Assembly: GCF_003097515.1 (NCBI RefSeq)
Contig: NZ_CP029188.1
Span: 868,001-932,000 of the forward strand
Source of the DNA: Streptomyces tirandamycinicus
GTDB lineage: Bacteria > Actinomycetota > Actinomycetes > Streptomycetales > Streptomycetaceae
Reading direction: 5' to 3'
DNA: 64,000 nt
Within the stretch, counting starts at the first letter, position 1. Each line of letters opens with the position of its first letter. A program made the translations under genes and the position numbers. The notes under the pieces were generated by a model. The model saw only the letters and a program-made list of their open reading frames with translations. It searched no databases and was not told where the DNA came from. Positions 8,815 through 17,683 of this stretch are shown one piece after another.

Positions 8815-10873
8815 GCTGACGCGCTTCGGCAGGGGCAAGCTGCCGCGGGCCGCGCTGGTGGCGATCCTGCTGCTCCCGCTGCTCTACGGCGCCCTGTACC
8901 TGTGGTCGTTCTGGGACCCCTACAGCCGTCTCGACAAGCTGCCCGTGGCGCTCGTCAACGACGACAGGGGCGCGACCGCCGCCGGCAAGAAGATCGCCGC
9001 CGGCGACGAGATCACCGAGGGCCTGCGGGAGAGCGACGTCTTCGACTGGCACGAGGTGAGCGCCCGGGAAGCCCGCAAGGGCGTCGAGGACGGTACGTAC
9101 TACCTGTCCCTGACCATGCCCGCCGACTTCAGCGAGCGCATCGCCTCCGCCTCCGGCGACGCCCCGGAGACCGGGGCGATGGAGGTGCGGACCAACGACG
9201 CCAACAACTACATCGTCGGGCAGATCTCCCGCACGGTCTTCGCCGAGGTCCGCAAGTCCGCGTCCAAGGACGCCTCCCGCTCCTTCCTCGACAAGATCTT
9301 CATCTCGTTCTCGGACATCCACGACGCGACCGAGAAGGCGGCGAAGGGCGCCGACGAGCTCAAGGGGGGCATCGGCAAGGCGAAGGAGGGCTCCAAGGAG
9401 CTCGCCGACGGCCTGAAGGACGCCAAGGACGGCAGCGGCAGGCTCGCGGGCGGCATCACCCGCCTCGAGGACGGCGCGGGCAAGCTGGAGCAGGCCGCTC
9501 GCGAGCTGGCCGAGGGCACCGGCCGGCTGGCCGGCAAGGTCAACGCCGTCGCGGCCGGCGTCCGGCCGTACCTCGAGGGCGACGGTGCGGCGATCGGCGA
9601 GCACGCGCGCTTCGTGGAGAACGGCGCCCGTGCCGCGCGCAGCCATCTGGACCTCCTCGTGACGACGGTCCCCGCCGCGGCGGCCAAGGCGCACGACGCG
9701 GCCGACGAGGCCGCCGCCCTGCACAGGTCGCGCTGCGAGGACGCCGTGCTGCCCGACCCCGCCGTCTGCCCGGTGCTGGAGAAGGCCAAGACCGCGACGG
9801 CCGACTCCGCCGCGGTCGCCGACGATGTCGACAAGCTGGTGAAGGACAACAGCGGCGAGCTGAAGCAGCTCGACGCCCGCCTCGCCAAGCTCCAGAAGCT
9901 GGCCGAGGACCTCGCCGACCGCTCCCCCACCCTCGGCGACGACGTCGAGAAGGCCGTCGCGGACGTCAACCGGCTCAACTCCGGGGCCCGCAAAATCGCC
10001 GAGGGCGCCGGCGACATCCACCAGGGGCTGGGCGGCGCACGCACCGGATCGACCGACCTCGACACCGGGGTGGGCAGGCTCCAGAACGGCGCCCACGACC
10101 TCGACGGCGGCATGTACAAGCTCGTCGACGGCTCGGGCGAACTGGCCGGCGGGCTCAACGACGGTGTCGGCAGGATCCCCGACTACGACAAGCAGGAACG
10201 CGACCGCCGCACGGACGCGATGGCCGACCCGGTGCAGCTCGCTTCCCAGTCGCTGCACAAGGCGGACAACTACGGCACCGGCTTCGCCCCGTACTTCATC
10301 CCGCTCTCCCTCTGGGTGGGCGCCATGGTGGCGTACATGCTGATCCAGCCGCTCAACCGGCGCGCGCTCGCCGCCGGCGCACCGGCCTGGCGGATCGCCC
10401 TCGCCGGCTGGCTGCCGGTGGCCGCGATCGGACTGCTCCAGGTCGGCGCGCTGATGGCGGTGCTCCACTGGGGGCTCGGTCTGCAGATGGCCCGTGCCGC
10501 CGGGACGGTCGGCTTCCTGGCCCTGGTCGTGGGCTGCTTCGCCGCGATCATCCAGTGGCTCAACGCCCGCTTCGGTGCGGCCGGCCGGATCCTCGTGCTG
10601 GCGCTGCTGATGCTGCAGCTGACCTCGGCGGGCGGCACGTACCCCGTCCAGACCAGCCCGCCGTTCTTCAACGTCGTCCACCCCTTCCTGCCGATGACGT
10701 ACGTGGTCGAGGCGCTCCGCCGGCTCATCACGGGCGGCGGCGCCGGACCGGTGTGGCAGGCCGTGGCCGTGCTCGCGGCGTTCACCGTCGGCGCTCTCGC
10801 GCTGACCGCGGTGTCCGCGCGGCGCAGGCAGGTGTGGACGTTCGACCGGCTGCACCCCGAGCTGAGTCTGTGA
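8786..10873 (+). CDS. YhgE/Pip-type ABC-2-like membrane protein
   Basis: The start is the ATG at 8786, nine bases after AGGAGGGG and inside the end of the ABC-like gene. The 695-residue product has one N-terminal helix (about 18-38) followed by the family signature region VALVNDDRGATAAGKKIAAG. A large extracytoplasmic region of about 450 residues contains ADELKGGIGKAKEGSKELA-type coiled heptads. Five C-terminal helices include the NVVHPFLPMTYVVEALR motif typical of YhgE/Pip proteins. Relatives include ESX-associated envelope proteins and phage infection protein. It is probably the membrane partner of the upstream ATPase-like protein. Confidence 0.85.
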   Translation: MRSPKLAALELTRFGRGKLPRAALVAILLLPLLYGALYLWSFWDPYSRLDKLPVALVNDDRGATAAGKKIAAGDEITEGLRESDVFDWHEVSAREARKGVEDGTYYLSLTMPADFSERIASASGDAPETGAMEVRTNDANNYIVGQISRTVFAEVRKSASKDASRSFLDKIFISFSDIHDATEKAAKGADELKGGIGKAKEGSKELADGLKDAKDGSGRLAGGITRLEDGAGKLEQAARELAEGTGRLAGKVNAVAAGVRPYLEGDGAAIGEHARFVENGARAARSHLDLLVTTVPAAAAKAHDAADEAAALHRSRCEDAVLPDPAVCPVLEKAKTATADSAAVADDVDKLVKDNSGELKQLDARLAKLQKLAEDLADRSPTLGDDVEKAVADVNRLNSGARKIAEGAGDIHQGLGGARTGSTDLDTGVGRLQNGAHDLDGGMYKLVDGSGELAGGLNDGVGRIPDYDKQERDRRTDAMADPVQLASQSLHKADNYGTGFAPYFIPLSLWVGAMVAYMLIQPLNRRALAAGAPAWRIALAGWLPVAAIGLLQVGALMAVLHWGLGLQMARAAGTVGFLALVVGCFAAIIQWLNARFGAAGRILVLALLMLQLTSAGGTYPVQTSPPFFNVVHPFLPMTYVVEALRRLITGGGAGPVWQAVAVLAAFTVGALALTAVSARRRQVWTFDRLHPELSL

Positions 10874-10901
10874 GGCGGGCGGACCTGTGAGAATCGGCAC
10901 C

Positions 10902-11510
10902 ATGAACAGCGGCAGCACCCGGAGACAGGCCACGCGCGCCAAGCTCTACGAGGCAGCGGTGACCCTCATCGCCGAACAGGGCTTCTCCGCCACCACGGTC
11001 GACGAGATCGCCGAGCGGGCAGGCGTCGCCAAGGGCACCGTCTACTACAACTTCAAGAGCAAGACCGAACTCTTCGAGGAGCTGCTGCGGTACGGGGTCG
11101 GCCTGCTGACCGCCTCGCTGCAGGAGGCCGCTGACGAGGCGGAGCAGCGGGGCGGAGGCAAGATCGAGGCCCTGGACGGGATGATCCGGGCCGGGCTGGT
11201 CTTCATCGACCGCTACCCCGCCTTCACCCAGCTGTACGTCGCCGAGCTGTGGCGCACCAACCGGGCCTGGCAGTCGACGTTGATGGTGGTCCGCCGGGAG
11301 GCGGTCGCCGTCGTCGAGACCGTGCTCCGGGAGGGTGTCGACCGGGGCGAGCTGAGCAAGGAGATCGACGTTCCGCTGACCGCGGCCGCGCTGTTCGGGA
11401 TGGTGCTCGTGGCGGCGCTCGACTGGCAGGCGTTCCAGCGGGAGCGGTCGCTCGACGATGTGCACGCGGCTCTGTCCCGGCTGCTGCACGGGCGGGTCGG
11501 CGGCTGCTGA
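10902..11510 (+). CDS. TetR/AcrR-family transcriptional regulator
   Basis: An N-terminal helix-turn-helix reads TTVDEIAERAGVAKGTVYYN and is followed by FKSKTELFEELL, the classic TetR DNA-binding pattern. A C-terminal all-helical ligand domain completes a protein of about 202 residues. The start may be the ATG at 10902 or a GTG at 10887; neither has a strong ribosome site. It is the last gene of the ABC-like/YhgE operon, and a TetR-type palindrome lies in front of that operon. It probably represses its own operon and senses an envelope-active compound (inference). Confidence 0.85.
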   Translation: MNSGSTRRQATRAKLYEAAVTLIAEQGFSATTVDEIAERAGVAKGTVYYNFKSKTELFEELLRYGVGLLTASLQEAADEAEQRGGGKIEALDGMIRAGLVFIDRYPAFTQLYVAELWRTNRAWQSTLMVVRREAVAVVETVLREGVDRGELSKEIDVPLTAAALFGMVLVAALDWQAFQRERSLDDVHAALSRLLHGRVGGC

Positions 11511-11520
11511 CGGCCCCCGA

Positions 11521-11560
11521 TATCCGTGGCGGCCGCTGCGGAAAGCGGCCGCCACGGATA
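11521..11560. terminator. 17-bp perfect hairpin downstream of tetR gene
   Basis: A 17-bp perfect stem with a 6-nt loop (GCGGAA) starts 11 bp after the TetR stop codon. It is followed by a second, longer hairpin. It fits a terminator for the ABC-like/YhgE/TetR operon. Confidence 0.75.
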
Positions 11561-11573
11561 CCGGAGGCACAGC

Positions 11574-11641
11574 CGGCGGGGAGGCGCCGGTGCGGTCACG
11601 CTCGATCCCCCGAGCGTGACCGCACCGGCGCCTCCCCGCCG
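11574..11641. terminator. 31-bp perfect hairpin, second of a tandem pair
   Basis: The two arms (11574-11604 and 11611-11641) are perfect complements over 31 bp and are separated by ATCCCC. This is much longer than a usual Streptomyces terminator. It could block read-through in either direction or be a small palindromic element. The remaining 450 bp up to the next start codon contain no supported gene. Confidence 0.65.
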
Positions 11642-12098
11642 TCCCCCCGCATTCCCCTCCGTTCCCCCCGCTGCCCGCCGCCGATGTCCCCCGGGTCCGG
11701 GCAACCCCCGTTCCGCAAGGGGCGCGGCGCCGTTCCGCCGCCCCGTGCCGGCGGTTCCGGTGCCGCGCCCTTTCCGTGCCCTCCACTCTTCCTTCCGCGC
11801 AGGTCGGCGCCCATCCGCGCGCCTACTCATCTCCGGCACTAGGTACGGATACTCAGAGGCCCGTGCTCAACCCCGGCCGCTCCGGGTGCGGGCCGGTCAC
11901 CGTCGCGCCCGGGTCCGCGCGCATGCTCGTGTCCGCGCGGATGCCCATGTCCGGGTGAGTGGCCGGGGCCGCCTGCGCCCGGGTCCAGGCGGTCGCCGCC
12001 GCCCCCGACGCGGTCGGCGGGCTCCGGGGCCCCGTGCCGCGTGGCCTGCGGGACCACCGGCCCGATGGCGGCCGGAGGCGGCCGATACAGTCCCTGGC

Positions 12099-13640
12099 AT
12101 GGCACGGATTGTGGTGATCGGCGCAGGGATGGGCGCCATGGCGGCCGCTGCTCGGCTCGCCGTGGCGGGACACCGGGTGAAGGTGTACGAGCGGGCGGAC
12201 ACGTACGGCGGCGCGGTGCGCCGGTTCGAGCGCGACGGCTTCTCCTTCGACACCGGGCCCGGTCTGCTCCATCTGCCCGCCGTCTGGCGGGACTTCTTCG
12301 TGAAGACCGGCAAGGAGCCGCTGGAGAAGTGCGTCGACCTGGTCCAGGTGGACCCGGCGGGCCGTCATGTCTTCGCCGACGGCACCGCCGTGACACTGCC
12401 GAACGCCTCGCGCGCCGGTGTCGTGTCGGCACTCGACGGGGCGCTCGGTGCCGGAGCGGGCGAGCGCTGGGGCGACTTCCTGGTGCGGGCGCGGGACGCC
12501 TGGGACCGCTCGCGGCGGCCGCTGCTGGAGGAACCGCTGCCCGCGGACGCGTCCCGCCTCGCCCGGGACCCCTATCCGGCGCTCAGCCGCGGGCTGTTGC
12601 GCCGCCCGGCTCGCACCCTCGCCGAGGTGGGCCGGCGCGAGCTGCGCGATCCGCGGCTGGCCGCGCTGCTGGAGAGCCACGCCCTGGCGTACGGCTTCGA
12701 TCCCGCCACCGCGCCCGCTTCCGCCGCCGTCCTGCCGTACATGGAGCAGACCTTCGGCAGCTGGTACGTGCGGGGCGGGATGCGCGCCCTCGCGGACGCC
12801 GTGCACGAGCGGTGCCTCGCGCGGAAGGTGGAGTTCGCCCTCGGCACCGAGGTGACGGGGGTGCGGATCGAGGACGGCCGGGCGGTCGGCGTGGAGCTGG
12901 CGGACGGCGGCACGGCCGACGCCGACCATGTCGTCGCGGGCGCTCCCGTGCCCGCGCTGTACCGGGACCGGGTCCTGCCGTGGCGGTCCCCGGACGAGTG
13001 GCCGCACCACCAGTCGGCGGTGCGGACCGGGCGGGTCACCGTCTGCCTGGCGCTGCGCGGCGCCCGGGAGGCGGACGCGGCGCACCGGACGGTGGTGCAC
13101 TCTCCCGACCGGGCCGGGGAGTCGGCGGCGCTGGCCGCCGGGCGGCTGTGCGACCGGCCGACCGTCGTGGTGCTCCGGCCGGACGACGAGCGGCTGCGGC
13201 CCGGCGGCCACGAGGCGGTCACCGTGACCGCGACCGTGTCCGCGGCCCTGCCCGCCGGGGCGCCCGTGCCCGCCGGGGCCGGCGGCCGGTCGCCGGAGAG
13301 CCGGTGGGGCGGCGGCGCCGCACGGGTGGAGGCGTTCGTTGACCGGATGGCGGCCGCCGCCGAAGCGGCCGTTCCGGGATTGCGGGAGCGGCTGCTGTGG
13401 CGCGAGGTGCGCACGCCCGAGGACACCTTCCGGGAGACCGGCGCCCGCGAGGTGCCCGGACCGGCACTGGCCGGAGCGGGCGGGTCGCTGCTGCCCGCCG
13501 CCAACGTCTCACCGGTGCCCGGGGTGTACTTCGCGGGCGGCTGGTCGCATCCGGGCGGCGGGCTCGCGCACAGCGGAATGTCGGGCGCGCTGGTGGCCGG
13601 CCTCATCGTGGAGGGGGCGGCCTTCCGCGGCTCCCGGTGA
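12099..13640 (+). CDS. FAD-dependent phytoene desaturase-like oxidoreductase
   Basis: This 513-residue protein starts at the ATG at 12099. The N-terminus has the dinucleotide fold VIGAGMGAMAAAARLAVAGH followed by YERADTYGGAV, as in CrtI/amine-oxidase-like flavoproteins. The C-terminus has the matching FAD motif VYFAGGWSHPGGGLAHSGMS. No phytoene synthase, prenyl transferase or other carotenoid gene is nearby, so a carotenoid role is not supported; the substrate is unknown. The upstream 450 bp appear non-coding although frames stay open because of high GC. Confidence 0.8.
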   Translation: MARIVVIGAGMGAMAAAARLAVAGHRVKVYERADTYGGAVRRFERDGFSFDTGPGLLHLPAVWRDFFVKTGKEPLEKCVDLVQVDPAGRHVFADGTAVTLPNASRAGVVSALDGALGAGAGERWGDFLVRARDAWDRSRRPLLEEPLPADASRLARDPYPALSRGLLRRPARTLAEVGRRELRDPRLAALLESHALAYGFDPATAPASAAVLPYMEQTFGSWYVRGGMRALADAVHERCLARKVEFALGTEVTGVRIEDGRAVGVELADGGTADADHVVAGAPVPALYRDRVLPWRSPDEWPHHQSAVRTGRVTVCLALRGAREADAAHRTVVHSPDRAGESAALAAGRLCDRPTVVVLRPDDERLRPGGHEAVTVTATVSAALPAGAPVPAGAGGRSPESRWGGGAARVEAFVDRMAAAAEAAVPGLRERLLWREVRTPEDTFRETGAREVPGPALAGAGGSLLPAANVSPVPGVYFAGGWSHPGGGLAHSGMSGALVAGLIVEGAAFRGSR

Positions 13641-13780
13641 ACCGCGCCGGGCCCGGCCGAGCAGAGGGCATCCATGCCGCTCCGCCCCGCCGCGGGCCGC
13701 AGGAAGGGATCCGGCGCGGGCCCCTCGGCGAGTGGACTCACGCGAGCAGTGAGCGTCCCGCGCTCCCGGCCTGTGGAGGA

Positions 13781-13996
13781 CTAGGGGCGGTGGTGGTCAC
13801 GCGTGGGTGACGCACGGCCGTCCACCGTGCCGGCCCGGTAGATCGCTTTGTCGTACTGCGTCTGCATCAGCCGCGCCTGCTCGATGCGGAGTCCTTCGGC
13901 GTTCTCCGTGCTGCCGCGGTGCCGTCGCACGAGTACGCAGATCAAGGCCAGCGATGTCACCACCAGCAGGCCGAACAGAATGCCGAGTTCCAGCAT
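13781..13996 (-). CDS. Small single-pass membrane protein, unknown function
   Basis: This 71-residue protein has one N-terminal membrane helix (ILFGLLVVTSLALICVLV) followed by a basic stretch RRHRG and a short polar tail. The positive-inside rule suggests that the tail is cytoplasmic. The start is the ATG at 13996, with GGGGGA about six bases upstream. I do not recognise the family. It converges on the phytoene desaturase-like gene. Confidence 0.6.
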   Translation of the reverse strand: MLELGILFGLLVVTSLALICVLVRRHRGSTENAEGLRIEQARLMQTQYDKAIYRAGTVDGRASPTRDHHRP

Positions 13997-14203
13997 GCGA
14001 GTCCCCCGTGTGTGAGCTGTCGGTACGGAACCGGTCGGGCCGCCGCTCGACCCGACCGCTGTGCGGGTACATCCTTCCCCTCAGGCCCGGTCGGCACTCG
14101 ACGTGATCCGCCGGGCCGGCCACATGATCGGCCCAGCGGCTTTCGGCGGGGAGCCGCCGTGGGCGCGCGGGGGACGCTCCCGCGTCGCCGGCCCGCGGAG
14201 ATC

Positions 14204-15127
14204 TCAGTAGCGGTAGGTCTGCCCGTCGGGGTCGCTCTGGTAGCCCGGGTCGTAGCCGTACTGCGGCGGCTGGTCCGGCGGCGGGACCTGGTCGCCGTCG
14301 CGCTGCAGCGGCACCCACACCCCGCCCGGCGGCGTCTCGTGGTAGCCCTGGGAGGCGTACGGGTCGGTGTACTGCTGCCCGCCGCCGTAGTTCCCGTACG
14401 CGTCGTAGCCCTGCGCGGCGCCGGCGGCGTAGGGGTCGGAGTAGGCGGCGTACTGCTGACCGGTGCCGTAGCCGTACGACTCGGCGTACGCGTCGTGGGT
14501 CCCGGCCGGCTGCTGGTAGCCGTGGCCCTCGGGGTAGGCGTCGGCGTAGCCGGAGGAGTAGCCGCCGTAGGAGGCGTCCCCGCCGCCCTGCCCGTGGTCC
14601 GCGGCGTAGGACGCGTCCGCGCCGCCCTGGCCGCGGTCCGCGGCGTAGGACGCGTCCGAGTAGACGCCGTACTGGCTGGTGTCGTCCGGGAGCGGCTGCG
14701 GCTCGTAGACGGCGGTGGCCGCGTCCGCGGGGGAATCGTCCGCGGCGGGGCCGGACGGGCCGGGGCGGACCTGGTCGCCGTAGGAGGGCTCGTAGTCGAC
14801 GCCCGTCACCTCGAGCACGGGGTCGCGGTCGGCGGGGGGCCCGGCGGACCGGCGGCGGCGGCTGGAGCCCGGGCTGCCGCCCAGCGCCCAGCCGGTGGAG
14901 AAGCCGCGCCGGAAGGAGAGCGTGACATAGGTCTGTCCCACGGCGAAGGCCGCGGCGCCGATGCCGATGACGACGATGTTCGGCATCAGCACCCCGACGA
15001 CCACCCCCAGGAAGCCGACGAAGGCGACCAGCCGCCAGCGCAGCCGCGCCTTGTACTGCAGCAGCACCTCGCCGAGCAGCCACAGCGCGACGATGCCGAA
15101 CGCGATGTAGAGCACCGTCCAGCCCAT
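14204..15127 (-). CDS. Membrane protein with Tyr/Gly/Asp-rich disordered tail
   Basis: This 307-residue protein has two or three hydrophobic helices in the first 75 residues (for example VLYIAFGIVALWLLGEVLL). A tail of about 220 residues follows, rich in Tyr, Gly, Asp, Ser and Gln with recurring DASYAADRGQGG and YxxY-like units. There is no catalytic motif. Such Tyr-rich tails are probably disordered and may phase-separate or scaffold (inference). Two near-identical segments at about 14580-14660 arise from a local duplication. The start is the ATG at 15127, just upstream of metF's 3' end. Confidence 0.7.
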   Translation of the reverse strand: MGWTVLYIAFGIVALWLLGEVLLQYKARLRWRLVAFVGFLGVVVGVLMPNIVVIGIGAAAFAVGQTYVTLSFRRGFSTGWALGGSPGSSRRRRSAGPPADRDPVLEVTGVDYEPSYGDQVRPGPSGPAADDSPADAATAVYEPQPLPDDTSQYGVYSDASYAADRGQGGADASYAADHGQGGGDASYGGYSSGYADAYPEGHGYQQPAGTHDAYAESYGYGTGQQYAAYSDPYAAGAAQGYDAYGNYGGGQQYTDPYASQGYHETPPGGVWVPLQRDGDQVPPPDQPPQYGYDPGYQSDPDGQTYRY

Positions 15128-15179
15128 GCCCGCCCCTCTCCTGCGGCCTCCCGCCCGGGGTTGCGGCGGGTGCGGCCGT

Positions 15180-16097
15180 TCACGACTGCTGGTGCAGTCC
15201 GAGATTCTCGTAGATTTCGAGCGTGGCGGTGGAGTTGTTGAGCGTGATGAAGTGCAACCCGGGGACGCCCTCGGAGAGCAGCCGCGCGCAGAACTCCGTC
15301 GCGAACTCGATACCGATGGAGCGTACAGCGGCGGGGTCGTCCGCGACGGCGCGGATCCTCTCTTCGAGTGCGGCGGGGAACGACGCGTTGCTGAGCCGGG
15401 CGAACCGCTCGATCTGCTTCACGCTGGTGACGGGCATGATCTCGGGGATGATCGGGGTCTCGCAGCCCGCGTCGGCGACGCTGTCGCGGAGCCGCAGGTA
15501 GTCCTCGACGTGGAAGAACATCTGGGTGATCGCATAGTCGGCACCGGCACGGCACTTGTCCACGAAGTGCCCGATGTCCGCTTCCCGGTCGCGGGAGCGG
15601 GGGTGCATCTCGGGGAAGGCCGCGACGCCGACGCAGAAGTCGCCCGACTCCTTGATCAGCCGGACGAGCTCCGCCGCGTACCGCACGCCGTCGGGATGCT
15701 CGACCCACTCGCCCATCGGGTCGCCGGGCGGGTCGCCGCGGACGGCGAGGATGTTCCTGATCCCGGCGTCGGCGTACTGGCCGATCATGTTGCGCAGTTC
15801 CGCGACGGAGTGGTTGACCGCGGTGAGGTGGGCGACCGGGGTGAGCGTGGTGTCGGCGGCGATCTGCTGGGTGGCCTTGACCGTGCCCGCCCGGGTGGAC
15901 CCTCCGGCGCCGTAGGTCACCGAGACGAAGCTCGGCTGCACCGCCTCGACGCGCCGCAGCGCGTTCCAGAGGTTCCGCTCGCCCTTCTCGGTCTTGGGCG
16001 CCCAGAACTCGAAGGAGTACGAGGTCTTGTCGGTGGCGAGCAGCTCGCGCACGGTGCGTGCGCGATCCGTCCTGGTGGAAGCTGTGCCGAGGGCCAT
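15180..16097 (-). CDS. metF: 5,10-methylenetetrahydrofolate reductase
   Basis: This 305-residue TIM-barrel flavoprotein reduces methylene-THF to methyl-THF for methionine synthesis. The conserved [17 protein letters not shown] contains Glu30, equivalent to catalytic Glu28 in E. coli. AVRGDPPGD contains Asp122, equivalent to Asp120, which contacts FAD. The typical GITQMFF-type segment appears as [14 protein letters not shown]. Length and start (ATG 16097) match the family. It sits between the Tyr-rich membrane protein gene and thiE on the same strand. No methionine-responsive riboswitch was seen upstream. Confidence 0.95.
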   Translation of the reverse strand: MALGTASTRTDRARTVRELLATDKTSYSFEFWAPKTEKGERNLWNALRRVEAVQPSFVSVTYGAGGSTRAGTVKATQQIAADTTLTPVAHLTAVNHSVAELRNMIGQYADAGIRNILAVRGDPPGDPMGEWVEHPDGVRYAAELVRLIKESGDFCVGVAAFPEMHPRSRDREADIGHFVDKCRAGADYAITQMFFHVEDYLRLRDSVADAGCETPIIPEIMPVTSVKQIERFARLSNASFPAALEERIRAVADDPAAVRSIGIEFATEFCARLLSEGVPGLHFITLNNSTATLEIYENLGLHQQS

Positions 16098-16173
16098 GTT
16101 CGCAGGTTATCCACGGGGCGGCGGTCCCCCAACCCGATTCCACCTATCGGACATGGATCGCTCACGAAACGGC

Positions 16174-16824
16174 CTACTGCGGGTAGGCCCGTATCCGACT
16201 GGCGAGACGGGCGGTGGCCTCGGCGGGGTCGTCGGCCTCGGTGACGGCCCGGACGACGACGACCCGGCGGGCGCCCGCCCGGAGGACCTCGTCGAGGTTG
16301 TCCGCGTCGATCCCGCCGATCGCGAACCAGGGGCGGTCCCCGCCGAGCGAAGCGGTGTACTCGACCAGGCCGAGGCCCGGGGCGGGCCGGCCCGGCTTGG
16401 TCGGCGTGGGCCAGCAGGGGCCGGTGCAGAAGTAGTCGACACCGGGCTCGGAGGCGGCCGCGGCGGCCTCCTCCCGGGTGTGGGTGGAGCGCCCGATCAG
16501 CACCTCGCCGCCGAGGATCGCCCGTGCGGCCGGCACGGGCAGATCGCCCTGGCCGAGGTGCAGCACATCGGAGCCGGCGGCGTGGGCGACGTCGGCGCGG
16601 TCGTTGACCGCGAGCAGCTTCCCGTGGCGGCGGCAGGCGTCGGCGAACACGGCGAGGTGCTCCAGCTCCTCCCCCGCCTCCATGCCCTTGTCGCGCAGCT
16701 GCACGATGTCCACCCCCGAGGAGAGGACGGCGTCCAGGAACTCCGGCAGGTCGCCCTGGCGCCTGCGGGCGTCCGTGCAGAGGTAGAGCCGGGCGTCGTG
16801 CAGCGCGGCTCGGGATGCGGACAT
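16174..16824 (-). CDS. thiE: Thiamine phosphate synthase
   Basis: ThiE joins the pyrimidine pyrophosphate and the carboxythiazole phosphate to make thiamine phosphate. The 216-residue product has [12 protein letters not shown] for pyrophosphate binding, [41 protein letters not shown] and WFAIGGI, all in family order. The ATG at 16824 has a G-rich ribosome site about seven bases upstream. It lies about 6 kb from thiO-thiS-thiG and reads the opposite way; no TPP riboswitch was recognised in front of it. A 10-bp repeat array lies upstream. Confidence 0.95.
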   Translation of the reverse strand: MSASRAALHDARLYLCTDARRRQGDLPEFLDAVLSSGVDIVQLRDKGMEAGEELEHLAVFADACRRHGKLLAVNDRADVAHAAGSDVLHLGQGDLPVPAARAILGGEVLIGRSTHTREEAAAAASEPGVDYFCTGPCWPTPTKPGRPAPGLGLVEYTASLGGDRPWFAIGGIDADNLDEVLRAGARRVVVVRAVTEADDPAEATARLASRIRAYPQ

Positions 16825-16905
16825 GGGTGGTACCCCCCGGGGTGGGCCGGCGGTGCGCGCGGCGGGTACCGGACGGTCCGGCCCCGGTGCACGCACCGCG
16901 TCGGC

Positions 16906-16985
16906 ATCGGTGCGTATCAGTGCGTCAGTGCGTATCAGTGCGTATCGGTGTGTATCAGCGCGTATCGGTGTCTAGCGGTGTGTCA
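16906..16985. repeat. Degenerate 10-bp tandem repeats upstream of thiE
   Basis: About eight units related to TGCGTATCAG follow one another between the end of the Rv2175c-type gene and the start of thiE. Unit length drifts between 8 and 10 bp and bases vary (TGTGTATCAG, CGCGTATCGG). They lie 80-160 bp upstream of the thiE start, within its possible leader or promoter. Confidence 0.8.
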
Positions 16986-17011
16986 GGACCCGGCGGCGGT
17001 GCAGGACGCCC

Positions 17012-17377
17012 TCAGACGGCGAGCGCCTGGGCCCGGCGCTTCACCTCCGTGCCGCGATTCTCTCCGAGCGCCTCCGCCGGGGTCCCCGGCAGGCTGGGGT
17101 CCGGAGTGAAGAGCCACTCCAGCATCTCCTCGTCGGTGAAGCCGTCGTCCTTCAGGAGCGTCAGGGTGCCGGAGAGGCCCTTGACCACCTTGCCGCCCTT
17201 GATGAAGGCGGCGGGTACCTGGAGCGTCCGGTTCTCACCGCGGCGCACGGCGATCAGCTGCCCCTCCTTGACCAGCTGCCGTACGCGCGTCACCTCGACG
17301 TCGAGCTTTTCCGCGACATCGGGCAGGTGGAGCCAGGCGGGGACGAGAGCATCGATCTTTGCGTCAATCTCGGTCAC
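17012..17377 (-). CDS. Rv2175c-family helix-turn-helix DNA-binding protein
   Basis: This 121-residue protein has an N-terminal winged helix-turn-helix (LPDVAEKLDVEVTRVRQLVK) and the C-terminal domain seen in M. tuberculosis Rv2175c. Rv2175c is a DNA-binding protein phosphorylated by the kinase PknL. In this window a PASTA-type kinase gene lies 7.5 kb away, so a kinase-regulator link may be conserved. The start is the ATG at 17377. The next 300 bp upstream carry no supported gene and lead into an accessory insert. Confidence 0.8.
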   Translation of the reverse strand: MTEIDAKIDALVPAWLHLPDVAEKLDVEVTRVRQLVKEGQLIAVRRGENRTLQVPAAFIKGGKVVKGLSGTLTLLKDDGFTDEEMLEWLFTPDPSLPGTPAEALGENRGTEVKRRAQALAV

Positions 17378-17646
17378 GGGACCAAGCGTGCCATCCCGGA
17401 CCGACAGTCGGTAGCGGAGGGCACCCGAGCTGCGCCCTTCAGAGGGACACGGGGCACCTGACCGCCGCCTCTGCCGACTGCCGGGACCTCCGGGACTCCG
17501 GAATGTCGCCGTCCGGAGTACCGGAGACGCGGGGGACGCCCACAGCCCAGCCGAACTCCGTCCTCGCTGCCCGTCTATACGGACACGTGATGACCGGTTC
17601 CCCCTATCGCATGCGCGTCGATTGCACAGATCGAATCAAGAGTCGA

Positions 17647-17656
17647 CGTCATGACG
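17647..17656. promoter_or_regulatory. 10-bp palindrome at the MFS gene start region
   Basis: CGTCATGACG is a perfect palindrome 28-37 bp upstream of the preferred ATG. It overlaps the alternative upstream ATG. It could be an operator, but short palindromes occur by chance. No local regulator gene accompanies the transporter. Confidence 0.25.
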
Positions 17657-17683
17657 AGTCCCGCGTGCTGTAATTTCTCGGGC

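Noticed and set aside
12099..13640. Carotenoid biosynthesis cluster
   Set aside because: The oxidoreductase is CrtI-like, but no phytoene synthase, GGPP synthase or cyclase is near.
16104..16112. TTATCCAC, similar to a DnaA box
   Set aside because: A single site in a metF upstream region. There is no cluster, no dnaA or dnaN, and the Streptomyces consensus is TTGTCCACA.
16906..16985. Repeat array as a CRISPR
   Set aside because: Units are 8-10 bp and contiguous with no unique spacers, and no cas genes exist here.
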